A stretch of 64,000 bases of DNA from the NCBI RefSeq assembly GCF_021295315.1, contig NZ_JAIMJA010000001.1, positions 124,001 to 188,000 on the forward strand. The letters are read 5' to 3'. Under the pieces are notes generated by a model. The model worked only from the letters and a program-made list of their open reading frames with translations, was not told the DNA's origin and searched no databases. Source of the DNA: Motilimonas cestriensis (GTDB taxonomy: Bacteria; Pseudomonadota; Gammaproteobacteria; Enterobacterales; CBDFNC01). Positions 45,340 through 54,558 of the stretch are shown here, piece by piece (within the stretch, counting starts at the first letter, position 1; every line of letters starts with the position of its first letter). Made by a program: the position numbers and the translations under genes.

Positions 45340-46104
45340 CTATTGCTGAATTTGCAACTGGATGCCGGATGCCTTTATTAAGTCATCTATCTCTTTTGGT
45401 GGTGTTTGGTCGGTCACGATTAAATCAACATCTTTAATCGTACCTAAGTTAACCATGGCATTGCGGCCAAATTTTGAATGATCAACCGCTAAAAATACCG
45501 CGCGGCTGTTTTCAATAATCGCGCGTTTTACCCGTACTTCGTGATAATCAAAATCGAGTAACGAGCCATCAAAATCAATGCCACTGATGCCTAAAATGCC
45601 AAAATCTAAACGAAACTGAGAAATGAAATCGAGCGTAGCTTCACCGGTAACGCCGCCATCTCGGTTACGTACTTCGCCCCCGGCTAAAATCACTTTAAAG
45701 TCAGGCTTATTCATTAAAATAATGGCCGCATTGATATTGTTGGTAACAATGCGAAGTTGCTGGTGATGTTCAAGCAACGCTCTTGCCACCGCCTCTGGCG
45801 TGGTACCAATATCAATAAATAAGGTGGCGCCATCGGGAATGTGTTTGACTAAGGCTTGCGCGATGCGATTCTTCTCATGTTGGTTCATGATTTTTCGTGC
45901 GCTATAAGGGGAGTTCTCAGCGCTATTGGCTAAAGTGGCACCACCGTGATTACGGCGAATTTTATTAGCATCAGCGAGTTCATTTAAATCACGGCGAATC
46001 GTTTGCGGGCTCACCTCGAACATCGCAACCAAATCATCCGTACTGACATAACCTTGAGCTTTCACTATCTCAATGATTTTTCCATGTCTTTCGCTCGCCT
46101 TCAC
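45340..46104 (-). CDS. glpR: Glycerol-3-phosphate regulon repressor GlpR
   Basis: This 254-residue DeoR-family repressor has an N-terminal HTH (YVSTDDLVAMFEVSPQTIRRDLNELA) and a sugar-phosphate-binding domain (FIDIGTTPEAVARALL, ILAGGEVRNRDGGVTG, LGISGIDFDGSLLDFD), as in E. coli GlpR (252 residues). The GTG start at 46104 follows AAGGAAAGAGC. It is encoded just downstream of glpD on the same strand and near glpFK, so its regulon is local. Palindromes in the glpD-glpF spacer match its operator style. Confidence 0.93.
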   Translation of the reverse strand: MKASERHGKIIEIVKAQGYVSTDDLVAMFEVSPQTIRRDLNELADANKIRRNHGGATLANSAENSPYSARKIMNQHEKNRIAQALVKHIPDGATLFIDIGTTPEAVARALLEHHQQLRIVTNNINAAIILMNKPDFKVILAGGEVRNRDGGVTGEATLDFISQFRLDFGILGISGIDFDGSLLDFDYHEVRVKRAIIENSRAVFLAVDHSKFGRNAMVNLGTIKDVDLIVTDQTPPKEIDDLIKASGIQLQIQQ

Positions 46105-46175
46105 GCTCTTTCCTTATATCCAACAGCCCTATTGAGTGGCAATTAGTTTACGTGATAAGCGCAATAAAAGGCAAT

Positions 46176-46290
46176 TTATACCCAAACGACTTCTTATATC
46201 CAAACAACTTCAGGATATGCCACTAACTTAGCGAATGTATCAAGGCCAAATGTGCGGTGGCTGAACGCCACTAGGAGTATTACTGGATGG
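46176..46290. repeat. Fragment of a TATACCCAA-type dispersed repeat
   Basis: TATACCCAAACGACTTC is followed after 3 bp by a second imperfect arm ATATCCAAACAACTTCAGG in the 283-bp glpD-glpR spacer. These are related to the arms at 25812 and 26191. A GTGGC-TGAAC-GCCAC hairpin lies near 46257. No gene was seen here. Confidence 0.5.
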
Positions 46291-46331
46291 TAAATCGATT
46301 TGGGCTGAAAAAAATTTAGCTTAAATTGCAA

Positions 46332-46366
46332 CTGACAGTCACCGATTGAAAACGGGTAACTGTCAG
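46332..46366 (-). terminator. Terminator-like hairpin after glpD
   Basis: The 8-bp outer arms CTGACAGT and ACTGTCAG have a partly paired CACCG/CGGGT inner stem, 22 bp past the glpD stop. A TTTTTTT tract occurs further on (46310 area, minus strand), so termination may be imperfect. Confidence 0.55.
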
Positions 46367-46387
46367 AGCAAGTCTGAGTTAGTACAA

Positions 46388-47953
46388 CTAACCCACTTTT
46401 TGATTGGTTTCGAACAAGGGTTGAACCACAGCAGATTGCGCTTTAGGGGTTCGCCCTAACTGCTGCGCAACATAGTTGCTCACGGAGCTTTGCTCATCCG
46501 CATTTAAGATAATGCCAAGTTTTGTTCGGCGCCATAATATATCTTGTGCAGTAAAAGCATACTCACCTGTGATTAGGTAATCAATTTCACATTGGTACAC
46601 GCCTTGACCAAAGTGCTGCCCCATTTGCGCCTCTGTAGTTATCCCTTGTAACCATGTATTTACCTGTGTGCCGTACAACTGGCAGTAACGACGAATGGTT
46701 TTATCACTTAACCAAGCACACTGCTGGCGTAACTGATTGCTTAATGCAGCTTCATCGTAGCCTTGCGCGCCAGGGAGTAACGAGTCAGCTGTCCAGCTGC
46801 CGCCCATACGCGGAAAGAAAGGCGCCAGCTGCTTCATCGCCGCTTCTGCTAGTTTACGGTAAGTGGTGAGTTTGCCACCAAAAATCGACAACAGTGGTGC
46901 ACCAGCCCCTTTTTGCTCTAGCGATAAAGTGTAATCACGGGTGATCGCTTGAGGTGAATCAGACTCGTCGTCACATAATGGTCGAACACCACTAAAGCTC
47001 GACACCACATCATCACGCTTAATTTGGTGAATGAAATGCTTATTAACAATCTTAATCAAGTAATCAACTTCTTCCTGATCAATCTCAACCTTTCTGGCAT
47101 CGCCTTTAAACTCGACATCGGTGGTGCCAATCAACGAGTAATCTTCAAGATACGGGATCACAAACACAATGCGCTGGTCATCGTTTTGCAAGATGTATGC
47201 TTGTTCTTCATTGTGGATCTTCGGCACAATAATATGTGAGCCTTTAATTAAACGAATACCGTAGGGTGACTTCGCGTCCATATTATCGGTAATAAAACTG
47301 CGCACCCAAGGGCCAGTTGCATTAACCAGAGCGCGAGCTTGGCGCTGAAAACGCGTGTTGGTGCGCTTATCTAATAACGTAACTTGCCAAAGCTCTCCTA
47401 CTCGCTCCGCTTTTTCAACATGACAGTAATTCTTGATTTCCGCGCCATGTTGCTCTGCTTGTTGAATGTTCAGCAGCACTAAGCGCGCATCATCTACCCA
47501 ACAATCAGAATACTCAAAGCCTTTTACCATCTCATCTTTAAGTACGTTGGTTTGGCGAAAATCAACGCCATGACTGCCTTTTAAGGTGGTACGTTTGCCT
47601 AAGTGATCATAAAGAAATAAGCCCGCACGGATCATCCACGCCGGGCGTAAAAAAGGACGATGAGGCAAACGAAAACGCATGGGTTTAGCAATATGCGGCG
47701 CCTTTTTAAGCAAGACTTCACGCTCCGCAAGGGATTCAGACACCAAGCGAAACTCATAATGCTCAAGGTAACGCAAGCCGCCATGGATTAACTTTGAGCT
47801 AGCAGAAGAGGTTGCAGAGGCAAAATCGCTTGATTCATATAAACCGACCTTTAACTGTCGGCCAGCAGCATCGGCGGCAATGCCCGCGCCATTAATCCCA
47901 CCACCAACAATAATCAGATCTAACACATCATTCACATTTTCTTGCTTGTTCAT
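46388..47953 (-). CDS. glpD: Aerobic glycerol-3-phosphate dehydrogenase GlpD
   Basis: This 521-residue FAD flavoenzyme has the dinucleotide motif LIIVGGGINGAGIA near residues 14-28. The GlpD blocks SSASSKLIHGGLRYLEHYEFRLV and IGTTDVEFKGD follow, and the C-terminal DAO_C domain ends the protein. It oxidises glycerol-3-phosphate to dihydroxyacetone phosphate at the inner membrane, passing electrons to quinone. The ATG at 47953 follows AGAGGTTGAAA. A TTG two codons earlier is less likely. It is divergent from glpFK with shared operator-like sites. Confidence 0.95.
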   Translation of the reverse strand: MNKQENVNDVLDLIIVGGGINGAGIAADAAGRQLKVGLYESSDFASATSSASSKLIHGGLRYLEHYEFRLVSESLAEREVLLKKAPHIAKPMRFRLPHRPFLRPAWMIRAGLFLYDHLGKRTTLKGSHGVDFRQTNVLKDEMVKGFEYSDCWVDDARLVLLNIQQAEQHGAEIKNYCHVEKAERVGELWQVTLLDKRTNTRFQRQARALVNATGPWVRSFITDNMDAKSPYGIRLIKGSHIIVPKIHNEEQAYILQNDDQRIVFVIPYLEDYSLIGTTDVEFKGDARKVEIDQEEVDYLIKIVNKHFIHQIKRDDVVSSFSGVRPLCDDESDSPQAITRDYTLSLEQKGAGAPLLSIFGGKLTTYRKLAEAAMKQLAPFFPRMGGSWTADSLLPGAQGYDEAALSNQLRQQCAWLSDKTIRRYCQLYGTQVNTWLQGITTEAQMGQHFGQGVYQCEIDYLITGEYAFTAQDILWRRTKLGIILNADEQSSVSNYVAQQLGRTPKAQSAVVQPLFETNQKVG

Positions 47954-47983
47954 TTTCAACCTCTGTTCGAATTGGTAATTTTT

Positions 47984-48001
47984 AATGTTCGTTCGAGCAT
48001 T
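47984..48001. promoter_or_regulatory. GlpR operator candidate ahead of glpD
   Basis: AATGTTCG-TT-CGAGCATT is an 18-bp palindrome with one mismatch. It closely matches the E. coli GlpR half-site style (ATGTTCG..CGAACAT). It lies 31-48 bp upstream of the glpD start, where binding would block transcription or elongation. Confidence 0.75.
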
Positions 48002-48183
48002 TGTGGTTAATCTACCGAAAATTACAATTAAGTCTAGTGTATTTTTTGTTAATTAATTTACATTATTCAACCATTTCAATATAAGACACTGTTTTTAATC
48101 AAAAACAGCATATATAAGCCTATTTGCATTTTTCTCCCCATCGTATAAACAGGGCCAAACAGTGCATAAAATAGACAACAAAA

Positions 48184-48228
48184 GGCTCGATAATGAACAT
48201 AAACATTAAAATTATGAGCGTACGCACA
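48184..48228. promoter_or_regulatory. GlpR operator candidates ahead of glpF
   Basis: GGCTCGATAATGAACAT (48184-48200) resembles a full GlpR site, and ATGAGCG-TA-CGCACAT (48213-48228) is a second near-palindrome. Both lie 89-133 bp upstream of glpF in the 363-bp divergent region. Two to three sites would allow cooperative repression of both transcription units. Confidence 0.6.
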
Positions 48229-48316
48229 TTTTTGATTGTTTTATGTTTACAACTTGTAAACATATTGTAACTTTGCGTTCGAAATCTTCCAAAAAACAAC
48301 GAACAGGTTAATTTTT

Positions 48317-49165
48317 ATGAGAACAAATAATGAAAAACAATTGCTCGGAGAATGCCTCTCAGAATTTATCGGTACTGGGTTACTGATTTTTTTCGGTGTT
48401 GGTTGCGTCGCTGCGTTAGTGTTAACAGGCGCAACATTTGGCCAGTGGGAAATAAGCATTATTTGGGGCGTGGGTGTCGCGATGGCTATTTATTGCTCGG
48501 GTGGTGTCTCTGGCGCTCACCTTAACCCAGCCGTCACCATTGCATTAACGTTAAGCCACGGTTTTGATAAACGTAAAGTGCTGCCGTATATCGGTTCACA
48601 ATTGCTGGGCGCGTTTAGTGCCGCGGCACTGGTCTATGCCTTATACAGTAATTTATTTATTGACTATGAACTCACTCACAACATGGTACGAGGCAGCCAA
48701 GAAAGCTTAGCGCTGGCGGGGATCTTCTCTACTTACCCCAACCCATTACTCAGCTTTGGCGGGGCCTTCGCAGTAGAATTAGTGATCACTGCGGTGTTGA
48801 TGTTTGTGATTTTAGCGTTAGGGGATGATCGCAACGGCGCAGCCAATGGTGCCGCCACGCCGTTACTGGTTGGTTTGTTAATCGCGGTAATTGGTGGCTC
48901 GTTGGGTCCACTAACCGGCTTTGCCATGAACCCTGCGCGTGACTTTGGCCCAAAATTTTTCGCCTACCTAGCTGGCTGGGGTGACATCGCCCTGACTGGC
49001 GGTAAAGACATTCCGTATTTCATTGTACCCATTTTAGCTCCCATCATGGGCGCGTCACTCGGCGGCTGGCTTTACCCTAAAGTGATTGGTATTTACCTTA
49101 CCAATGACGAGCAAACAGCAAATGAACCCGCTGAAAATGCACCACAAGTTTCAACAAACGCATAA
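48317..49165 (+). CDS. glpF: Glycerol uptake facilitator GlpF
   Basis: This 282-residue aquaglyceroporin has six membrane helices and the two pore motifs SGAHLNPAVTIAL (first NPA) and GFAMNPARDFGP (second NPA followed by Arg). The Asp after the second NPA-R favours glycerol over water. It lets glycerol diffuse through the inner membrane. It leads the glpF-glpK operon, with glpK 38 bp downstream, as in E. coli. Confidence 0.96.
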   Translation: MRTNNEKQLLGECLSEFIGTGLLIFFGVGCVAALVLTGATFGQWEISIIWGVGVAMAIYCSGGVSGAHLNPAVTIALTLSHGFDKRKVLPYIGSQLLGAFSAAALVYALYSNLFIDYELTHNMVRGSQESLALAGIFSTYPNPLLSFGGAFAVELVITAVLMFVILALGDDRNGAANGAATPLLVGLLIAVIGGSLGPLTGFAMNPARDFGPKFFAYLAGWGDIALTGGKDIPYFIVPILAPIMGASLGGWLYPKVIGIYLTNDEQTANEPAENAPQVSTNA

Positions 49166-49203
49166 ACATCACGATCTACAATTAAAGAAAATAGGACATT
49201 ATC

Positions 49204-50703
49204 ATGGAAAAGAAATATATCGTTGCTCTAGACCAAGGCACAACTAGCTCTCGCGCCGTCGTACTCGATCGTGATGCCAATATTGTTTGTAGCGCGCAAC
49301 GTGAATTCACCCAAATTTATCCGCAAGCAGGTTGGGTTGAGCATGATCCATTAGAAATTTGGGCGTCACAAAGCTCAACATTGGTTGAAGCGTTAGCTAA
49401 GGGAGGTTTGCATTCTGATGAGATCGCCGGCATTGGTATTACCAACCAACGTGAAACCACCATTGTTTGGAACCGCGCAACGGGCAAGCCCATTTATAAC
49501 GCCATAGTTTGGCAATGTCGCCGTACAGCCAGCATTTGTGAAGAGCTCAAACAAGCAGGCTTAGAAGATTACATTCTCGAAAATACCGGCCTAGTGGTTG
49601 ACCCTTACTTCTCCGGCACCAAAGTAAAATGGATTTTAGACCATGTTGAAGGCGCGCGTGAGCAAGCTGAAAAAGGTGAATTAGCGTTCGGCACCGTGGA
49701 CTCATGGCTGATTTGGAACATGACCCAAGGTCGTACCCACGTCACCGACCCAACCAATGCCAGCCGTACTATGCTATTTAACATCAATACCCTAGAGTGG
49801 GATGACAAACTACTTGATGCATTAGCCATTCCTCGCGCCATGATGCCAGAAGTCAAATCATCATCGGAAGTATACGCACAAACCAACATAGGTGGTAAAG
49901 GCGGCACACGTATTCCAATCGCCGGTATTGCAGGGGATCAGCAAGCGGCTTTATTTGGCCAAATGTGTGTAGAAGCCGGACAAGCCAAAAACACCTACGG
50001 CACAGGTTGTTTCTTATTAATGAACACGGGTGATAAGAAAGTTACCTCCAAAAACGGCCTATTAACCACCCTCGCCTGCGGTCCAAAAGGCGAAGTAAGC
50101 TATGCACTAGAAGGGGCTGTATTCATGGGCGGCGCATCCGTACAATGGCTGCGTGATGAGCTACAACTAATTAGCGATGTTGCCGACACCGAATATTTTG
50201 CCACTAAAGTAGACACCTCAAATGGCGCTTATGTGGTGCCAGCATTTACTGGCCTTGGCGCGCCACATTGGGACCCGTATGCCCGCGGTGCCATTGTTGG
50301 GTTAACCCGTGGGGTAAACCGCAATCACATAATCCGTGCCACATTGGAAAGTATCGCCTATCAATCATTAGATGTTATTTCCGCAATGCAGGCAGATTCA
50401 GGTATCAAGCTCGATTTTCTAAAAGTGGATGGCGGCGCGGTGGCCAACAACTTCTTAATGCAGTTCCAGTCTGATGTGTTAAACACCGAAGTTCAGCGCC
50501 CAGTGGTAACAGAAGTAACGGCATTAGGCGCTGCTTATCTCGCAGGTTTAGCGGTGGGTTTCTGGGGCAGCATTGAAGAGCTTAAACACAAATCAGTGCT
50601 GGATCGTTCGTTCCAACCTTGTGCCGACGACGGCAAACGTGAACGCCGCCATAATGGCTGGAAACGTGCGGTTGAATGTGCCAAAGGTTGGATCACTGAA
50701 TAA
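49204..50703 (+). CDS. glpK: Glycerol kinase GlpK
   Basis: This 499-residue FGGY kinase is the same size as E. coli GlpK (502). Signatures are [37 protein letters not shown], the [10 protein letters not shown] segment, [26 protein letters not shown] and the C-terminal [20 protein letters not shown]. It phosphorylates glycerol to glycerol-3-phosphate in the cytoplasm, trapping it for GlpD. It is co-transcribed with glpF. A CCCCAAGC/GCTTGGGG hairpin 46 bp past the stop may terminate the operon. Confidence 0.97.
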   Translation: MEKKYIVALDQGTTSSRAVVLDRDANIVCSAQREFTQIYPQAGWVEHDPLEIWASQSSTLVEALAKGGLHSDEIAGIGITNQRETTIVWNRATGKPIYNAIVWQCRRTASICEELKQAGLEDYILENTGLVVDPYFSGTKVKWILDHVEGAREQAEKGELAFGTVDSWLIWNMTQGRTHVTDPTNASRTMLFNINTLEWDDKLLDALAIPRAMMPEVKSSSEVYAQTNIGGKGGTRIPIAGIAGDQQAALFGQMCVEAGQAKNTYGTGCFLLMNTGDKKVTSKNGLLTTLACGPKGEVSYALEGAVFMGGASVQWLRDELQLISDVADTEYFATKVDTSNGAYVVPAFTGLGAPHWDPYARGAIVGLTRGVNRNHIIRATLESIAYQSLDVISAMQADSGIKLDFLKVDGGAVANNFLMQFQSDVLNTEVQRPVVTEVTALGAAYLAGLAVGFWGSIEELKHKSVLDRSFQPCADDGKRERRHNGWKRAVECAKGWITE

Positions 50704-50749
50704 CCTATCGTTAAGAAGTTAGCCATAATAAGGCAAACAACGCCTCTGC

Positions 50750-50781
50750 CCCCAAGCCATCGCTAAGTGTTGCGCTTGGGG
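50750..50781 (+). terminator. Hairpin after glpK
   Basis: The arms CCCCAAGC (50750-50757) and GCTTGGGG (50774-50781) enclose a 16-nt loop, 46 bp downstream of glpK. There is no clear T-tract, so the terminator call is modest. Confidence 0.45.
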
Positions 50782-50818
50782 TAATCACCGCAATTATTAA
50801 TAATAACCCGCAGTTTTG

Positions 50819-50875
50819 CTTAAGCTTATTACAATCGGATAAAGTATATTTTGCTGATCCAGAATTGAGGTTAAT
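50819..50875. repeat. Dispersed intergenic repeat, copy D (collapsed)
   Basis: CTTAAGCTTATTACAATCGG-ATAAAGTATATTTTG matches the left end of copy C almost base for base, then joins directly to CTGATCCAGAATTGAGGTTAAT, which matches its right end. The ~90-bp middle with the hairpin is absent. This is either an internal deletion or a site that never gained the insert. Confidence 0.7.
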
Positions 50876-50881
50876 AAGGGT

Positions 50882-51334
50882 TTAACTGCGCATCAATTCC
50901 AGCAGCTGAGTATTCAACTGCACCAACGCCAAGTTTAACTGGTCACGTTGTTTTTCAGCCATTTCACTGGTTTCATGCTGTATTTTTTGCAGCGCCTCTT
51001 TTACCTTCTTTATTTCATCTTTGGTCGCTTGAATCTGCTCTTGCTTCACATCTTCATTGGTTTTACTGCCTTTACTTAGCTCTTGCTGGCGCTGGCTAAG
51101 CATTTGCTCTTTTAATTCATCACTGACTTTTGGCTTATTTGGCCCTTGGCCGCCCTGCTCTTTTGCCAGCAGCTCACGCGCTTGCGGCGAAATGCTGACC
51201 GTATCACCAGTCGGCGGTGGTGGTGGCGGATGATCCACGCCCTCGAGGCGGTCTTCCTTTACCTCAGTCGGCCCTTGTGGCCTAACTAGGGATGGATTAA
51301 CATCAAACCCATCGCGTTGCGGCGTTATGTTCAT
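50882..51334 (-). CDS. Hypothetical protein with FlxA/SprA-like motif and coiled coil
   Basis: This 150-residue soluble protein has a poly-proline run (PPPPPPTGD) followed by TVSISPQARELLAKEQ. That motif is shared with FlxA-like and SprA-related proteins of Shewanella-type bacteria. Residues ~60-150 are almost entirely helical and charged (Q, K, E), consistent with a coiled coil. There is no signal peptide. The gene is divergent from the DUF1244 gene. The role is unknown. Confidence 0.6.
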   Translation of the reverse strand: MNITPQRDGFDVNPSLVRPQGPTEVKEDRLEGVDHPPPPPPTGDTVSISPQARELLAKEQGGQGPNKPKVSDELKEQMLSQRQQELSKGSKTNEDVKQEQIQATKDEIKKVKEALQKIQHETSEMAEKQRDQLNLALVQLNTQLLELMRS

Positions 51335-51418
51335 AATGTGCCATAAAATAACGAATACTTAATCTCGTTATCGGCATTGCTGCAGCAATCTTTAACCCAT
51401 TCTAAACAAGGTTCTATC

Positions 51419-51709
51419 ATGGATATCAGCACCAAAACCGAGCTTGAAGCCGCCGCCTTTCGCCGCCTACTGGCTCACTTAGACCAGCATAAAGAAGTGC
51501 AAAACATTGATTTGATGATCACGGCTGACTTTTGTCGTAACTGCTTAAGTAAGTGGATAGCTGCAGAAGCGAAAGCGCGTGATGTTGAGCTAACAGATGA
51601 TGAAGCGCGAGAGTGGATTTACAAAATGCCCTATTCACAATGGAAAGAGCAGCACCAGCTGCCCGCTACCGATGAGCAAATGGCGGCGTTTAACGCCAAG
51701 AAAAAGTAA
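51419..51709 (+). CDS. DUF1244 family protein
   Basis: This ~96-residue protein has the conserved DUF1244 core: FRRLLAHLDQHKEVQNIDLMITADFCRNCLSKWIAAEA, then DDEAREWIYKMPYSQWKEQHQ. It is helical, and two Cys lie in the FCRNCL segment. The ATG at 51419 follows AAGGTTCTATC. A frame extension to 51377 is not family-like. The function is unknown in all species. It is convergent with the protease-like gene and shares a hairpin terminator with it. Confidence 0.88.
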   Translation: MDISTKTELEAAAFRRLLAHLDQHKEVQNIDLMITADFCRNCLSKWIAAEAKARDVELTDDEAREWIYKMPYSQWKEQHQLPATDEQMAAFNAKKK

Positions 51710-51742
51710 TTGAACCAATTTATCACTAAATTGAAACACGGC

Positions 51743-51777
51743 TTTCTTGTTGGTGCCAAGTCGTCACCAACAAGAAA
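51743..51777. terminator. Bidirectional terminator between DUF1244 and Prc-like genes
   Basis: A perfect 13-bp stem TTTCTTGTTGGTG / CACCAACAAGAAA with a 9-nt loop lies between two convergent stop codons (51709 and 51785). The A/T ends make it usable on both strands. Confidence 0.8.
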
Positions 51778-51784
51778 ATGACGG

Positions 51785-53569
51785 TTACTTGTTCAACATT
51801 TCAGCAGATAACTTTAATAGAGAATCACCATTTATTTCAGCGGTTGAAATTTCATTGTGAAAATCTCGTCTAAGTTTTTGCACCTTCTCACTAAGATCCC
51901 TGACTTTCGATATATCTCTTGATGGTATTTTATCCCACGCAACAGCGTTAGCCAAAGGGGTAGGTTTCGTTGGTTGATTAGCGATAAGAATGTCTGGCTT
52001 CACGCCTTTAAACTGAAAACTATCACCATTTAAGCGATACAACTGCCCAACACTATATTGTAAAGTACCAAACTCGAAATCCTTTACATCATAAATTCGT
52101 TTAAGTTTCCTCGCCATTTTCACTAGCCCCATACCATAACTGGTGTGACCAACAAGGATTGCTCGTCCATGCTCTTGCATCGCTGCAGCAAAGAGCTCGG
52201 CAGAGCCTGCCGTTTTAGCATCGGTGAGAATAATAATATCCTTTTCAAAGGATAAAGAGTGAGTGGACTCGGTCCGCTCGACATTAACCCTATTGGTTTG
52301 ACTGCGAATCTGAAAAACCTCGGCATCAGGCAGAAATAAAGCTGCTAATTTTGTGGCTTCTCTTAAAGATCCACCTTCATTGCCCCTCAAATCGATAATT
52401 AAACCTCGAATCTCATTCGCATTGATACCTGCTAATTCGCTTGCGACTTGTTGTGCAACGTCGACTGGAAACGAACTAATTTTAAGTACAGCTACACGTT
52501 GTGTCATATCTGGAAATTTAAGCGACTCCACACTGATTGCCTGCTGTTTAATATTTTTCCTTGTTAACTCTACTTGCTTTATTTCGCCAGTTTTCTCTTC
52601 GAATAAGAGCCGAACTTTTGTACCTAACGCTCCATTTAATAAACTAAGAATATCAAGAGGATCACGACCAATAATGTCTTGATAGTCAAAATCTGACTGT
52701 GCTATCGCCAACAATTCGTCCCCAGCTTCAATTCCTGCATTTGCTGCCGGAGAGCTCAAATACACATCGGTTATTTTAGCTCCACTGCCGACTTTTAAAC
52801 CAACACCATACGCCTCTTCACCCATTCCTATTAATGAAGTGTGAAAACGAGCTGGATAATAGTTACTCGCAGGATCATAAGCCACCACGTAATGATGAGC
52901 GAGGATCTCGAATACATCAAAATCTGACAAATTTGCAATTTTGTCTATTTGGTATTGATACCTTTGTTGCAATACAGTTAGCGGATGTTTATAGGGAAGA
53001 TCTTCAATCACAGCTAAATCTTGTTGGCTTTTATACTTCCAATATGCAATAAGGTAATTTTGCGAAATACTCTGAGAGCTATCTCGCGAAGGAGCCTTTA
53101 AGCTCACTTTACTGGGCTGCTTTAACAGCGACTTGGCATACTCATAACGATTTTGTTTAATCGATAATAGTTCGCGTGTATTTTGAATCAACCTAGTTAT
53201 GCCACCACTTGCAAACTCTTCCGCAAAATGGACATTTTTAGACCGGAACTCACTCACATCTTGATCAGTAAAGAAGATTCGCTGTGGATCAAGACCGGCA
53301 ATTAATCCATTCAGCATATGTTGTGATAATTGAGCATCAACAGCTATTGGCCTTAAATGTGCACGCTGTAAAATTTCCGTGATACGTTGCGCCGAAACAA
53401 TTTCAGCGGTTCGGTTAGTACCTGTATTTAAGTTACGAGGTAAAGACTGCTCTAAAGGTTGAACAGGTCGATCAAGTTGATAACTTTTCTGGGGTGTAGA
53501 AGGTGGAGCAGTGCTAGCACAACCCGCTAGTAACATGGAGGCAGTCAAAACATAGAGTTTAACTTTCAT
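51785..53569 (-). CDS. Prc/Tsp-like S41 lipoprotein lacking the Ser-Lys dyad
   Basis: This 594-residue protein starts with a lipoprotein signal (LLAGCASTA, Cys ~17). It then shows the Prc order: an N-terminal helical region, a PDZ domain (GVGLKVGSGAKITDVYLSSPAANAGIEAGD) and an S41 domain (RGLIIDLRGNEGGSLREA). In E. coli Prc the dyad is Ser430 in SASE and Lys455 in FGKG. Here the aligned positions are Gly455 (TAGSAE) and Met480 (YGMG). A Ser456 is one residue off. The protein is therefore probably inactive as a classical tail-specific protease and may act as a binding or scaffold lipoprotein. It is shorter than Prc (682). Confidence 0.85.
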   Translation of the reverse strand: MKVKLYVLTASMLLAGCASTAPPSTPQKSYQLDRPVQPLEQSLPRNLNTGTNRTAEIVSAQRITEILQRAHLRPIAVDAQLSQHMLNGLIAGLDPQRIFFTDQDVSEFRSKNVHFAEEFASGGITRLIQNTRELLSIKQNRYEYAKSLLKQPSKVSLKAPSRDSSQSISQNYLIAYWKYKSQQDLAVIEDLPYKHPLTVLQQRYQYQIDKIANLSDFDVFEILAHHYVVAYDPASNYYPARFHTSLIGMGEEAYGVGLKVGSGAKITDVYLSSPAANAGIEAGDELLAIAQSDFDYQDIIGRDPLDILSLLNGALGTKVRLLFEEKTGEIKQVELTRKNIKQQAISVESLKFPDMTQRVAVLKISSFPVDVAQQVASELAGINANEIRGLIIDLRGNEGGSLREATKLAALFLPDAEVFQIRSQTNRVNVERTESTHSLSFEKDIIILTDAKTAGSAELFAAAMQEHGRAILVGHTSYGMGLVKMARKLKRIYDVKDFEFGTLQYSVGQLYRLNGDSFQFKGVKPDILIANQPTKPTPLANAVAWDKIPSRDISKVRDLSEKVQKLRRDFHNEISTAEINGDSLLKLSAEMLNK

Positions 53570-53699
53570 AATCGCCCTAACTTATTAAAAATAGGGCGAA
53601 ATATAACAAAAACCAGGATTTAGAACAAATTGATTAACTCACCAAGCTATCATTCACAAAATAAAAGTAGCCTATGTTTAATAGTGTCAGTTCAACTGG

Positions 53700-54167
53700 C
53701 TAACCCGCTTTAGGTCGGTAATGCTCACAAATGCCGTGTAAAAAGTTACGCAGTAATTGATCACCACACGCCTTGTAGTTGCGGCTATCATATTTACGAA
53801 ACAGCGCGCTGAGCTCAGGGCGAGATAAAGCAAAACCCGCCTTATCCATAATGTCGAGTAAGTCGTCTTCTTTTAATTCAAACGCAATACGGATTTTCTT
53901 CAAAATCAAGTTGTTATTCATACGTTGTGCGGGTGCAGGCGCTTGCCCTTCACGTACACCGCGGCGCTGAATAATTAATCCATCTAAAAACTTTTCGAGC
54001 ACCGCGTCGGTACACTCTAAATAGCCTTGTTCATCTTCTTTTTTCAATAACAAGCTAATGGAAAATGGCTTGATCTTATGGCCAGCTAAAGCAAAGATCG
54101 CTTGCATGTCAGTTTCTTTTAAATTCAACGCGTAACGCAGGCGACGTAAAACAAGGTTATGGATCAT
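53700..54167 (-). CDS. yehS: YehS family protein (DUF1456, two repeats)
   Basis: This 155-residue protein consists of two DUF1456 repeats: NLVLRRLRYALNLKETDMQAIFALAGHKI in the first half and NLILKKIRIAFELKEDDLLDIMDKAGFAL in the second. Its length is as in E. coli YehS (156). The function is unknown. It is the last core-type gene before the accessory island that starts near 54.2 kb, and its codon use looks normal. Confidence 0.92.
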   Translation of the reverse strand: MIHNLVLRRLRYALNLKETDMQAIFALAGHKIKPFSISLLLKKEDEQGYLECTDAVLEKFLDGLIIQRRGVREGQAPAPAQRMNNNLILKKIRIAFELKEDDLLDIMDKAGFALSRPELSALFRKYDSRNYKACGDQLLRNFLHGICEHYRPKAG

Positions 54168-54311
54168 AAAACACTCCGAAAATTAAGGCGGCTAAACTAC
54201 CACAAAAGCCTTGTATTATCGAGGAGCAATTGAGCACAGCTTGCCAGTGACAGCTACGTTGGGACTGCGATAAAAGCTGTATATCCATACAGTTGCAATG
54301 GCACTTTTGCT

Positions 54312-54455
54312 ATTTGGCTCGATAAACTTTTCAAAAAATTCTCGCTTTGTTCACAACAAATTTCTAACTAGCTGATATATAATGGCAAAAAAAGTAAGCC
54401 ATAAAATTTAGCGAGCCAAATTTGGCGCGCTAAATGAATTCTCGCTTTGTTTTCC
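54312..54455. repeat. Direct repeat pair with embedded palindrome at the island border
   Basis: The first unit, ATTTGGCTCGATAAAC followed by AATTCTCGCTTTGTT (54312-54351), recurs as ATTTGGCGCGCTAAAT and AATTCTCGCTTTGTT (54420-54451). The 15-bp ends lie exactly 100 bp apart. At 54406-54435 a 30-bp palindrome with one mismatch pair (ATTTAGCG-A-GCCAAA / TTTGGC-G-CGCTAAAT) sits across the second unit. The 436-bp gap 54168-54603 holds no convincing gene. Confidence 0.7.
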
Positions 54456-54558
54456 CCTGTGTTGCTTGTTACGGAAAGCAAAAGAGCATTTAACTGGCTG
54501 AATATTATTAATTTATTTTTTACGGAATGACGGTTTTCGTGCGCTAGCGTGCGGGATT

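Noticed and set aside
54312-54455. CRISPR-like repeat array
   Set aside because: Only two direct units with one spacer-like interval and an internal palindrome. No further units and no cas genes.
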